64,000 nt of DNA, taken from Pacificoceanicola onchidii (lineage in GTDB: Bacteria; Pseudomonadota; Alphaproteobacteria; Rhodobacterales; Rhodobacteraceae). The notes beneath the pieces were generated by a model, which was given only the letters and a program-made list of their open reading frames with translations, was not told the DNA's origin and made no database searches. The position numbers and the translations under genes are program-made. This document shows, one piece after another, positions 54,692-62,156 of the stretch. Position 1 is the stretch's first letter. Each line of letters opens with the position of its first letter. Where the stretch lies: assembly GCF_004804335.1 (NCBI RefSeq), contig NZ_SRXY01000001.1:868001-932000 (forward strand). Direction: 5' to 3'.

Positions 54692-55570
54692 ATGACCGAT
54701 AACCTCAAAGGCAGTCTTTGGATGATGCTGGCCATGCTGGGCTTTGGCATAGAAGATGCGTTTTTCAAAGCCGCCACCGGCTCGGGCGGCGTGACCGCTG
54801 GCATGGCCACGGTCCAGTTCGGCCTGATCGCCATGGCGATTTATGCGGTTTACGCAAAGCGGCAGGGGTTGGCGCTTTGGGATACCGCTTACCTGCAGAA
54901 GCCTTTGTTGATCCGCACTGGGTTTGAGATTTGCGGACGCCTGTTCTTTGCCCTGAGCCTCGCTTACACGCCACTGTCGACCACATCCGCCATTCTGCAA
55001 GCCGCCCCTCTGGTGGTCATGGCAAGCGCCGGTCTGTTTCTGGGAGAAAAGATCGGGCCGCATCGCTGGGCGGCCATGGCGGTGGGGTTCGTCGGGGTAC
55101 TTTTTATCATTCGCCCGTCACCCGAAGGGATCGAGGCCAACGCGATCTTTGCGCTTTTGGGCATGATCGGCTTTGCAGGCCGGGACGTGGCAACCCGCAC
55201 AAGCCCGCCGCATATTCGCTCCGCACAGTTGGGCGTTCTGGGCTTTGCGGTGGTGACCTTTGCCGGGTTGGTCATCATGGCCTTTGAGCCGGGCATGCCT
55301 TCCGCGCCGTCTCCCTACGCCGCGCTCCTGCTTTGCGGCACTGCACTCTGCGGGGTTATCGCCTACACCGCCCTGACAGCCGCAATGCGCACCGGCGAGG
55401 TCTCCGTCGTCGCGCCCTTCCGCTATTCGCGGCTGATCGTGGCGCTGATCCTGGCCTACGTTGTGTTTGGTGAACGTCCCGATACCATGACCCTTGGCGG
55501 CGCAGCTTTGATCGTTGCTGCGGGCATCTACTCGCTTTGGCGCGATGGCAGGGCTGGCGCGAGGCGGTGA
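54692..55570 (+). CDS. DMT superfamily transporter (EamA-type)
   Basis: 292 residues, ten hydrophobic helices in two EamA-like halves (about 5-140 and 150-285). It contains ILQAAPLVVMASAGLFLGEKIG (95-116) and RYSRLIVALILAYVVFGERPD near 245-265, the family signature. Direction and substrate cannot be told. ATG 54692 has a weak site; a GTG at 54665 would add nine residues. It lies in front of era with 42 bases between. Confidence 0.88.
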   Translation: MTDNLKGSLWMMLAMLGFGIEDAFFKAATGSGGVTAGMATVQFGLIAMAIYAVYAKRQGLALWDTAYLQKPLLIRTGFEICGRLFFALSLAYTPLSTTSAILQAAPLVVMASAGLFLGEKIGPHRWAAMAVGFVGVLFIIRPSPEGIEANAIFALLGMIGFAGRDVATRTSPPHIRSAQLGVLGFAVVTFAGLVIMAFEPGMPSAPSPYAALLLCGTALCGVIAYTALTAAMRTGEVSVVAPFRYSRLIVALILAYVVFGERPDTMTLGGAALIVAAGIYSLWRDGRAGARR

Positions 55571-55612
55571 TCCGCGCTAAAGGCCATGTCTTCAAGCATT
55601 AGGATCGCACCC

Positions 55613-56521
55613 ATGACAGAACGCGCCGGATTCGTCGCCCTGATCGGAGAGCCCAACGCGGGCAAGTCTACCCTGACCAATCGCATGGTCGGGGCGAAGG
55701 TGTCGATCGTGACCCACAAGGTCCAGACCACCCGCGCCCGCATCCGGGGCGTGGCGCTCGAAGGGGACAGCCAGTTGGTGTTTGTCGATACACCCGGCCT
55801 GTTCCAGCCCAAACGCCGTTTGGATCGCGCCATGGTCGCCGCCGCCTGGGGTGGGGCTGCAGATGCGGATATCATCGTGTTGCTGATCGAGGCCCATCGC
55901 GGCATCACCGAGGGGGTGAAACGCATTATCGATGGGCTTCAGGAACTGCCCAAGGGCCGCCAGATTGCGCTTGCGATCAACAAGATCGACAAGGTTCAGC
56001 CCGATGTTCTGCTGGCGCTGACACAGGACATGAACGAGGCTTTTCCCTTCGTGAAGACCTTCATGATCTCCGCCGAGAAGGGGCGCGGCGTGCAAGACCT
56101 GCGCGCCTGGCTCGCTGACGAGGTGCCGGAAGGGCCGTGGCTTTATCCCGAAGATCAGATCGCAGATCTGCCGCTGCGTATGATCGCCGCCGAGATGACG
56201 CGGGAGAAACTGACCTTGCGCCTGCATCAGGAATTGCCCTACCAGCTGACGGTTGAGACCGAGAGCTGGGAAGAGCGCAAGGATGGCTCCGCCCGCATCG
56301 ATCAGGTGATCTATGTGGCGCGCGACGGGCACAAAGGGATCATCCTTGGCAACAAGGGTGAGACGATCAAGGCGATTTCAAAAGCCGCGCGCGAAGAACT
56401 GGCCGAGTTTCTGGGGCGCAAGATTCACCTGTTCCTGCAGGTGAAAGTGCGCTCGAACTGGCTCGAAGAGAAAGAGCGTTACTCCGAAATGGGTCTCGAT
56501 TTCCGCGACGGCAATGCCTGA
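55613..56521 (+). CDS. era: GTPase Era
   Basis: 302 residues. G1 loop IGEPNAGKST (9-18), G2/G3 region DTPGLFQPKRRLDRAM, G4 NKIDK (about 123-127), then a C-terminal KH domain (about 220-290, with GHKGIILGNKGETIK). Era binds 16S rRNA near the 3' end and is needed for small-subunit assembly. ATG 55613 follows TAGGATCGC; the longer upstream frame lacks similarity. The end overlaps DUF1491 by 8 bases. Confidence 0.97.
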   Translation: MTERAGFVALIGEPNAGKSTLTNRMVGAKVSIVTHKVQTTRARIRGVALEGDSQLVFVDTPGLFQPKRRLDRAMVAAAWGGAADADIIVLLIEAHRGITEGVKRIIDGLQELPKGRQIALAINKIDKVQPDVLLALTQDMNEAFPFVKTFMISAEKGRGVQDLRAWLADEVPEGPWLYPEDQIADLPLRMIAAEMTREKLTLRLHQELPYQLTVETESWEERKDGSARIDQVIYVARDGHKGIILGNKGETIKAISKAAREELAEFLGRKIHLFLQVKVRSNWLEEKERYSEMGLDFRDGNA

Positions 56522-56849
56522 GGCACGGCTAACGGCGCGCTTCTGGGTTGACGCTTACATTGCGCGGCTGCGTTTCGCCGACATTCCGGCCTTTGTCGTG
56601 GCACATGGCGATGACACCTCCGGGGCGGTTCTGGTCAAACAAGCGCCTTTGGACGGCACCGCCAAGGCCTTTACCCGGTCCTTCGATCTGATGAGCGGCG
56701 AACGCGTCTGGACCGAACTGGCCAGTGGACCGGAAGCCGAGGTGGACGCCGCGATTTCCCGTCAGCGCGGGTTTGACCCTGACCTCTGGGTTATCGAGGT
56801 TGAAGATCGCCTCGGGCGGCATCTTCTCGATCAGGACGGTCTCGGTTGA
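56514..56849 (+). CDS. DUF1491 family protein
   Basis: 111 residues, a compact alpha/beta protein. The conserved pattern is LTARFWVDAYIARLRFADIP near 6-25, GAVLVKQAPLDG near 37-48, and [18 protein letters not shown] at the end. The family is typical of alphaproteobacteria and unstudied. It overlaps era by 8 bases (same strand) and the opposite-strand Pr6Pr gene by 59 bases. Confidence 0.87.
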   Translation: MPEARLTARFWVDAYIARLRFADIPAFVVAHGDDTSGAVLVKQAPLDGTAKAFTRSFDLMSGERVWTELASGPEAEVDAAISRQRGFDPDLWVIEVEDRLGRHLLDQDGLG

Positions 56850-57444
56850 TCCGGCGTCCCAGCCAGATCAGCCCAAGCCCTGAAACCCAGAACACCAGCG
56901 CCAGTGTAGGGATCCACATCAGAACCTTTGGCCAGCCGATCAGAGGCGGATCGAGAAAGAAATACGGATGTCGCCCGTCAATCTCTCCGCGCAGCAGCGC
57001 GTAGCCCATGTAGAGCCCCGGCCATAACAGCCACCAAGCCGAATGGGTGTACCGCAAAGCGGAGGTCTGCGCAAAAGCCAGCCACCAAAGAGCAACGGCA
57101 ATCGGGATCACCGTGTGCATCCCATGATCGACGTAAAGCCGCAAACCGGACAACTCCCGCGCCAAAAGAGCATGGTAGACGATGGACACAATCGCGGTCC
57201 ACAGCGCTATTCCCGCAGCCCATCCTTGTGTAAGACGCCCCGAAAACGCGACGCGCGCGAAGAGGACCACAACCATAAACGTGGTGAGAATCGTGAAATA
57301 CCGTCCCGTGCGCCACAGTTCGACAAAAAGCGTGCGGTCTGGATGCCGCGTCAGCCCGATGTTGATATGCGTTGCAAGGGTCACCGCTGCGGTGAGTGCA
57401 ATCAAGGCTGCCACCAGCCGCGCGCGCGAAGAGTAATCCATCAT
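56791..57444 (-). CDS. Pr6Pr family membrane protein
   Basis: 217 residues with about six hydrophobic helices. It contains [18 protein letters not shown]-like [17 protein letters not shown] (near 40-56), [21 protein letters not shown] and [21 protein letters not shown], consistent with the FAR-17a/AIG1-like Pr6Pr family of unknown function. The 3' end overlaps the DUF1491 gene tail to tail by 59 bases. It is divergent from recO with 79 bases between. Confidence 0.85.
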   Translation of the reverse strand: MMDYSSRARLVAALIALTAAVTLATHINIGLTRHPDRTLFVELWRTGRYFTILTTFMVVVLFARVAFSGRLTQGWAAGIALWTAIVSIVYHALLARELSGLRLYVDHGMHTVIPIAVALWWLAFAQTSALRYTHSAWWLLWPGLYMGYALLRGEIDGRHPYFFLDPPLIGWPKVLMWIPTLALVFWVSGLGLIWLGRRINRDRPDREDAARGDLQPR

Positions 57445-57523
57445 GGCCTCAAAGATGCGCGGCGCAGTGGATTTGGCAAGTCACGACCTTGCCAGTTGCC
57501 TTCGCCCGGCCAATAGTCGCGCA

Positions 57524-58252
57524 ATGGAATGGCGCGATACCGGGATTCTTCTGAGCACTCGCAAACATGGGGAAACCTCCGTGATTCTGGAGGTCTTCAC
57601 ACCAGACCATGGTCGGCATCTGGGCGTGATGAAGGGCGGCACCTCGCGCAAGATGGTCCCGCACCTGCAACCCGGGGCACAGCTTGATCTGCGATGGTCG
57701 GCCCGGCTCGAAGAGCATATGGGTGCGTTCCGGGCCGAACCGGAACGCGCGCGGGCGCATCTGGCCATGGCAAATCGGCTGATGTTATCGGGTCTGAACG
57801 CTGTGCTCGCGCTCCTGTCTTTCAGCCTCCCTGAAAGAGAGCCGCACGTACCGCTGTATCGCCGCAGCGAAAGCCTTCTGGACCTGATGGGACAGCCAGA
57901 CCTCTGGCCTTTGGCCTATCTGCGTTGGGAAATGTCGCTGCTCGAAGATCTCGGCTTTGCGCTGGACCTGGCTTCCTGCGCTGTGACAGGCGGCACTGAG
58001 GACCTCATTTACGTCTCACCGAAAACCGGCCGGGCCGTATCGCGCTCCGGCGCAGGCGACTGGGCCCCGCGCCTCCTTCCCCTGCCCCCGGTTCTGCTTG
58101 GCCAAGGCGAGGCCTCCAACACCGAAATCGTGCAGGCCCTGGGCACAACCGGACATTTCTTCGAGCATCATCTCGCGCCAAATCTGGGCGACGACCCTGT
58201 ACCAGAGGCCCGCGCGCGGTTCATTGATCAACTGTCACGACGGGCTGAATAA
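57524..58252 (+). CDS. recO: DNA repair protein RecO
   Basis: 242 residues. N-terminal OB fold starts [39 protein letters not shown] (1-39); the middle helical domain has [23 protein letters not shown]; the C-terminal part has the usual Cys-poor zinc-region remnant [23 protein letters not shown]. RecO helps load RecA in the RecF pathway. ATG 57524 matches the conserved start; an open frame extends 27 codons upstream. It is in the era to moaE run. Confidence 0.94.
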   Translation: MEWRDTGILLSTRKHGETSVILEVFTPDHGRHLGVMKGGTSRKMVPHLQPGAQLDLRWSARLEEHMGAFRAEPERARAHLAMANRLMLSGLNAVLALLSFSLPEREPHVPLYRRSESLLDLMGQPDLWPLAYLRWEMSLLEDLGFALDLASCAVTGGTEDLIYVSPKTGRAVSRSGAGDWAPRLLPLPPVLLGQGEASNTEIVQALGTTGHFFEHHLAPNLGDDPVPEARARFIDQLSRRAE

Positions 58253-58311
58253 CGCGTGCGTCCCTTTATGCTCTCTTCCCCCTTTCTCCGTTACGGGATA
58301 GTTAAGGCACG

Positions 58312-58977
58312 ATGATATGGACTTTGCCAAATATCCTGACCGTTTTGCGCCTGCTCGCCGCACCCGGCGTGGCGGTGATGTTCCTGTACTTCAACCGCCC
58401 TTTCGCAGATTGGGCGGCGCTGATCCTGTTCCTTGTGGCTTCTGTCACGGATTGGTTTGACGGGCACCTCGCCCGCGCCTGGAAACAGGAAACCAAGATC
58501 GGCACGATGCTCGACCCGATTGCCGACAAGGCGATGGTGGTGATCGCGCTCATGGTGATCGTCGGCTATTCGTCGATGTCGCCGTGGCTGGTCTTGCCTG
58601 CGACTTTCATCCTGTTCCGCGAGGTGTTTGTCTCGGGCTTGCGCGAATACCTCGGCGACACCGCTGGTACGCTGAAAGTGACCAAGCTCGCGAAATGGAA
58701 AACCACGCTGCAGATGGTCGCCATCGCCGTTCTGTTTGCCCAGGGCGTGTTCGAGCATTACCTCGGAATGAGCATTTTCGGCATGGATGAAGCCATGGTT
58801 GGCGACATTCTGGACGGGGCCGTCGAGGATACGCTTGGTCTGCGGTGGAAATACGCTGGCATGGTCTGGGCGGGGAACATCGGGCTTGTCCTGCTGTGGC
58901 TTGCCGCCGCGCTGACGTTGATTACCGGGTGGGACTACTACAGCAAAGCCCTGCCGTTCCTGAAGGAGGAGCGCTGA
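58312..58977 (+). CDS. pgsA: CDP-diacylglycerol--glycerol-3-phosphate 3-phosphatidyltransferase
   Basis: 221 residues, CDP-alcohol phosphotransferase. The motif D-x2-D-G-x2-A-R-x8-G-x3-D-x3-D is matched exactly from D47 to D72 (DWFDGHLARA to MLDPIADK). About five membrane helices follow. It makes phosphatidylglycerol phosphate, the committed step to phosphatidylglycerol and cardiolipin, in the inner membrane. The stop is one base before the moaD start, so the three genes pgsA-moaD-moaE are co-transcribed. Confidence 0.96.
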   Translation: MIWTLPNILTVLRLLAAPGVAVMFLYFNRPFADWAALILFLVASVTDWFDGHLARAWKQETKIGTMLDPIADKAMVVIALMVIVGYSSMSPWLVLPATFILFREVFVSGLREYLGDTAGTLKVTKLAKWKTTLQMVAIAVLFAQGVFEHYLGMSIFGMDEAMVGDILDGAVEDTLGLRWKYAGMVWAGNIGLVLLWLAAALTLITGWDYYSKALPFLKEER

Positions 58978-58978
58978 A

Positions 58979-59224
58979 ATGGATGTTCTGTATTTTGCAT
59001 GGGTGCGCGAACGCATCGGCGTGCCGAAGGAACGCGTGGAGACCTCCGCCAAAACCGTTGCGGATCTGGTTGAAGAACTGAAATCCCGCGAGGAACGCTA
59101 CGAGGTCGCCTTTTCCGATCTGTCCGCTTTGCGTGTGGCTGTGGATCAGGACTTGACCGATTTTGACGCTTCCATCGAAGGCGCGCGTGAAGTGGCGTTC
59201 TTCCCGCCGATGACCGGAGGCTGA
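58979..59224 (+). CDS. moaD: molybdopterin synthase sulfur carrier subunit
   Basis: 81 residues, ubiquitin-like fold. It ends with the required Gly-Gly (PPMTGG), the site that becomes thiocarboxylated. Upstream part MDVLYFAWVRERIGVPKERVE is family-typical. It supplies sulfur to MoaE for molybdopterin formation. One base separates the start from the pgsA stop, and moaE starts 4 bases after its stop. Confidence 0.95.
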   Translation: MDVLYFAWVRERIGVPKERVETSAKTVADLVEELKSREERYEVAFSDLSALRVAVDQDLTDFDASIEGAREVAFFPPMTGG

Positions 59225-59227
59225 GCG

Positions 59228-59671
59228 ATGCGCGTCACCGTGCAGGAAGCGCCGTTTGATTTCGGGCGCGAGGCGGAAGACTTCGCCAGCGGGCACCATG
59301 ACATGGGCGCTGTGGTGACGTTTACCGGTATCGTGCGGGACCTGGCGACCGGGGACCTCGATGCGATGGAGATCGAGCACTACCCGGGCATGACGCAAAA
59401 GGCGCTGGAGAAAATCGCCACTGAAGCGTTGGAACGCTGGTCTTTGGGCGATGTCCTGGTGATCCACCGCTATGGCCGCATGACGCCTGGCGAAAAGATC
59501 ATGATGGTCGCCACCGCAGCCCCGCATCGCGTCGACGCCTTTGAAGCCGCAGAGTTCCTCATGGACTACCTCAAGTCGCGCGCGCCTTTCTGGAAAAAGG
59601 AGCACGGCGGGCAGGGAACCAATTGGGTGGCTGCGAAAGATGAAGACGAAGCTGCGCTGACCCGTTGGTAG
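59228..59671 (+). CDS. moaE: molybdopterin synthase catalytic subunit
   Basis: 147 residues. The catalytic region includes VVTFTGIVRDLATGD (29-43), IEHYPGMTQKALEKIA and HRYGRMTPGEKIMMVATAAPHR (about 79-100). The C-terminus has SRAPFWKKEHG-like SRAPFWKKEHGGQG with the conserved Lys. With MoaD it converts precursor Z to molybdopterin. The gene ends the pgsA-moaD-moaE unit; tandem palindromes follow 8 bases after the stop. Confidence 0.96.
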   Translation: MRVTVQEAPFDFGREAEDFASGHHDMGAVVTFTGIVRDLATGDLDAMEIEHYPGMTQKALEKIATEALERWSLGDVLVIHRYGRMTPGEKIMMVATAAPHRVDAFEAAEFLMDYLKSRAPFWKKEHGGQGTNWVAAKDEDEAALTRW

Positions 59672-59678
59672 GGTGCGC

Positions 59679-59723
59679 GCAAAAATCTTCGAAGATTTTT
59701 GCAAATTCCGTTCACGGAATTTG
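59679..59723. repeat. two tandem perfect palindromes between moaE and the FCD regulator
   Basis: Palindrome 1 (59679-59702) is GCAAAAATCTTC joined directly to its own reverse complement, a 24-base perfect inverted repeat. Palindrome 2 (59702-59723) is CAAATTCCGT-TC-ACGGAATTTG, 10-base arms. They share one base. They may terminate moaE transcripts (the first ends in T-rich DNA) or serve as binding sites. Confidence 0.7.
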
Positions 59724-59749
59724 AACCCGTCTTGCCCAAACCTGCTTCC

Positions 59750-59766
59750 GGTCATATCATTTGACC
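59750..59766 (+). promoter_or_regulatory. candidate FadR/FCD-type operator
   Basis: GGTCA-TATCATT-TGACC, five-base inverted arms around seven bases, 18 bases before the regulator's start codon. GGT...ACC half-sites are common in the FadR/FCD subgroup of GntR proteins, so autoregulation is plausible. Confidence 0.35.
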
Positions 59767-59784
59767 AATTCAAGCAGGTGAGCC

Positions 59785-60555
59785 ATGCCCTTCCGCCCCG
59801 TTCAACCCGAAAAGCTGTCCACTGCCGTTGTTCGCCAGATCGAGCAACTGATCCTGCGCGGCATACTTCGCCCCGGCGAGCGTCTGCCGGCTGAACGGGC
59901 GCTGGCCGAGCAACTCGCCGTCTCCCGCCCCAGCCTGCGCGAGGCCATTGCAGAACTTCAAGAGCGCGGCTTGCTCACCAGCAAGGCGGGTGCCGGGATC
60001 TATGTCACCGATGTGCTTGGCAGCGCTTTCTCGGACGCGCTTGTGCAACTCTTCAAAGGTCATGATGAGGCCGTCTTCGATTACCTCACTTTCCGCCGCG
60101 ACATGGAAGGGCTCGCCGCCGAACGCGCCGCCGAGTTTGGCAGCGACAGTGATCTGGCGGTGATCCAGAACATCTTTGACAAGATGTGCGCCGCCCATGG
60201 GAAGCGCAATCCAGACGACGAGGCCCGGCTCGACGCCGATTTTCACCTTGCGATCATCGAAGCCAGCCACAACGTGATCATGCTGCACATGATGCGCTCC
60301 ATGTATCAGTTGCTGCGCGAAGGCGTTTTCTACAACCGCAAAATAATGTTCCGCCAGCGGACCAATCGAGAGGCGCTGCTGGATCAGCACCGTGTCATAA
60401 ACGATGCCCTACAGGCCCGCGACGGCGCAGCCGCACGCAAGGGGATTGAAGATCACCTGTCCTATGTCGAGAGCGCCCTGTTCTCGGATCGCAAAGCACA
60501 GGCCAATGAACGCATCGCCCGGCAAAGACTGGAACGGGAGACGGCGCGCAACTGA
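59785..60555 (+). CDS. FadR-subfamily (GntR/FCD) transcriptional regulator
   Basis: 256 residues. An N-terminal winged helix-turn-helix (about 8-75, with GERLPAERALAEQLAVSRPSLREAI) and a C-terminal all-helical FCD effector domain (about 95-230, with DADFHLAIIEASHN carrying the metal-binding Asp/His type residues). It probably controls the dehydrogenase gene just downstream, whose start lies 26 bases after its stop. The ligand is likely an organic or sugar acid, by family analogy only. A possible operator is upstream of its start. Confidence 0.93.
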   Translation: MPFRPVQPEKLSTAVVRQIEQLILRGILRPGERLPAERALAEQLAVSRPSLREAIAELQERGLLTSKAGAGIYVTDVLGSAFSDALVQLFKGHDEAVFDYLTFRRDMEGLAAERAAEFGSDSDLAVIQNIFDKMCAAHGKRNPDDEARLDADFHLAIIEASHNVIMLHMMRSMYQLLREGVFYNRKIMFRQRTNREALLDQHRVINDALQARDGAAARKGIEDHLSYVESALFSDRKAQANERIARQRLERETARN

Positions 60556-60581
60556 TGCAGCGCCTTAGGAAAGGACAGCCG

Positions 60582-61628
60582 ATGGAAACGCGCGTTTGCC
60601 GCATTCGAGACGTCCACGACATCCGGATCGAGACAACCCGGATTGAACAGCCCGGACCGGGCGAAGTCATGGTTGCGGTCAGCGCGGGCGGGATTTGCGG
60701 GTCTGACCTGCATTATTTTCATGAATTCGCCTTGGGACCGTTTCGTATTCAAGGCGCGATGATCCTTGGCCATGAAGCGGCCGGAACAATCATCGCTTTG
60801 GGCGATGGAGTTACGGATCTGGAGGTTGGCACCCACGTGGCAATCAACCCTTCCCGGCCCTGCATGAACTGCGACTACTGCCTCAAGGGCATGACGACGC
60901 ATTGCCAGGACATGCGGTTCCGTGGCTCCGCCATGCGGGTTCCGCATTACGAAGGGCTGTTTCGGGATCGTATCGTGTTGGAAGCCGAGCAATGCGTGCC
61001 CGTGGGCAATGTCGATCTGAGCGCTGCGGCCTGTGCGGAGCCCTTGGCCGTTTGCCTGCATGCCCGCCACATGGCCGGTGATTTGATGGGCAAACGCGTG
61101 CTCGTGACGGGGGCGGGCCCGATTGGTGCGCTCTGTTCAGCCGTCGCGGCACAGGCCGGGGCGGCCGAGATCGTCACAACGGATTTGCAGGACGTCCCGC
61201 TGGGTGTGGCCGAGGCCTTGGGTGCCACAGAAGTCATAAACATGAGCCGGAACGGCGCGCGGATGGAGCGTTTCTCAAACGGCAAGGGCCACTTTGACGT
61301 GGTCTTTGAATGCTCCGGTGCCTCGCCTGCCATTCAGGGCGCGATGGCCGCTGTGCGGCCGCAGGGGCGGATTGTTCAGGTAGGAACGGGCGGCCAGGCT
61401 TCTGTTCCGTTAAGTGCCATCGTTGGCAAGGAAATGACATGGCAGGGCACACAACGCTTTCGCCATATCGAGTTTCACGAGGCCGTGCGACTGATCCGCA
61501 CCGGGGGCTTGGATGTCAGCCCGATGGTCACCGGGCAGTTCCCGCTTGAAGAGGCCACGACCGCTTTCGAAACCGCCGGGGACAGAAGCCGGGCGGTCAA
61601 GGTCCACTTGATGTTCGAGGGCGCCTGA
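60582..61628 (+). CDS. zinc-dependent alcohol dehydrogenase, L-idonate 5-dehydrogenase-like
   Basis: 348 residues, MDR family. Catalytic zinc ligands are C39 (GGICGSDLH), H64-E65 (ILGHEAAG); the structural-zinc cysteines are C94, C97, C100 and C108 (PCMNCDYCLKGMTTHC). The Rossmann loop is VTGAGPIGALCS. Similarity by eye points to L-idonate 5-dehydrogenase, oxidising L-idonate to 5-ketogluconate, but other polyol substrates are possible. ATG 60582 has AGGAAAGGA upstream. It is co-located with the FCD regulator, fitting inducible sugar-acid use; no transporter gene is adjacent. Confidence 0.88.
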   Translation: METRVCRIRDVHDIRIETTRIEQPGPGEVMVAVSAGGICGSDLHYFHEFALGPFRIQGAMILGHEAAGTIIALGDGVTDLEVGTHVAINPSRPCMNCDYCLKGMTTHCQDMRFRGSAMRVPHYEGLFRDRIVLEAEQCVPVGNVDLSAAACAEPLAVCLHARHMAGDLMGKRVLVTGAGPIGALCSAVAAQAGAAEIVTTDLQDVPLGVAEALGATEVINMSRNGARMERFSNGKGHFDVVFECSGASPAIQGAMAAVRPQGRIVQVGTGGQASVPLSAIVGKEMTWQGTQRFRHIEFHEAVRLIRTGGLDVSPMVTGQFPLEEATTAFETAGDRSRAVKVHLMFEGA

Positions 61629-61634
61629 CCAGCT

Positions 61635-62156
61635 TCAGTCGTTGTCAATCTCACCCGCGCCAGCCCCGGCAGAGCGCGACGCGGCGCTCTCCGGTACAAA
61701 CGTCTTCTCCGCAAGGGCGGAGAGTTCTTCGATGAAGGCGTCTGGCGCGTGGATGCGCGGCGGAAAAGACGGCTTTCCCGGCATCATCGGGTCCAACACC
61801 ACCCGCAAGCGGTTCTGGCGATCCTCAGGTTCCAGAACACTACATTCCTTCACCCGAATCGGCAGCAGCCGGGCATAGGCCGGGGCAAGCGGCTCGTCAC
61901 CGGGGTGCAATGTCAGTTCAACATCGCCGCCAAGCTGATCCATCGCCCGGAGCATATCGTCCATCAGAAGCGGCAGGCGCAATATGGGGCTATCTTTGGC
62001 GTCGGTGAGTGCGCGGCGCAGGGCTTCTGTCCCGTGCCCGGACGCCAAATGCACAGCCGCCGCCCGCCCAAAGCGGTCGGCCTGATGCGGCGGAAACCCT
62101 GCCCCGCGCGCGGCCTTTTGCGCCAAAGTCATGATCTCATTTGCAGAGCGGCTCAT
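61635..62156 (-). CDS. DUF3726 family protein
   Basis: 173 residues. The N-terminal SRSANEIMTLAQKAARGAGFPPHQADRFGRAAAVH is the conserved DUF3726 start (near 2-36), followed by a soluble alpha/beta region and a disordered Ala/Gly-rich tail. ATG 62156 overlaps the stop of the upstream 546-residue gene as ATGA, so the two are coupled. The role is unknown. It converges on the idonate-dehydrogenase-like gene with 6 bases between. Confidence 0.8.
   Translation of the reverse strand: MSRSANEIMTLAQKAARGAGFPPHQADRFGRAAAVHLASGHGTEALRRALTDAKDSPILRLPLLMDDMLRAMDQLGGDVELTLHPGDEPLAPAYARLLPIRVKECSVLEPEDRQNRLRVVLDPMMPGKPSFPPRIHAPDAFIEELSALAEKTFVPESAASRSAGAGAGEIDND

Noticed and set aside
54665-55570. GTG 54665 start for the DMT transporter
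   Set aside because: It adds nine residues without hydrophobic or family character; ATG 54692 fits the usual start of the first helix, although its ribosome site is weak.
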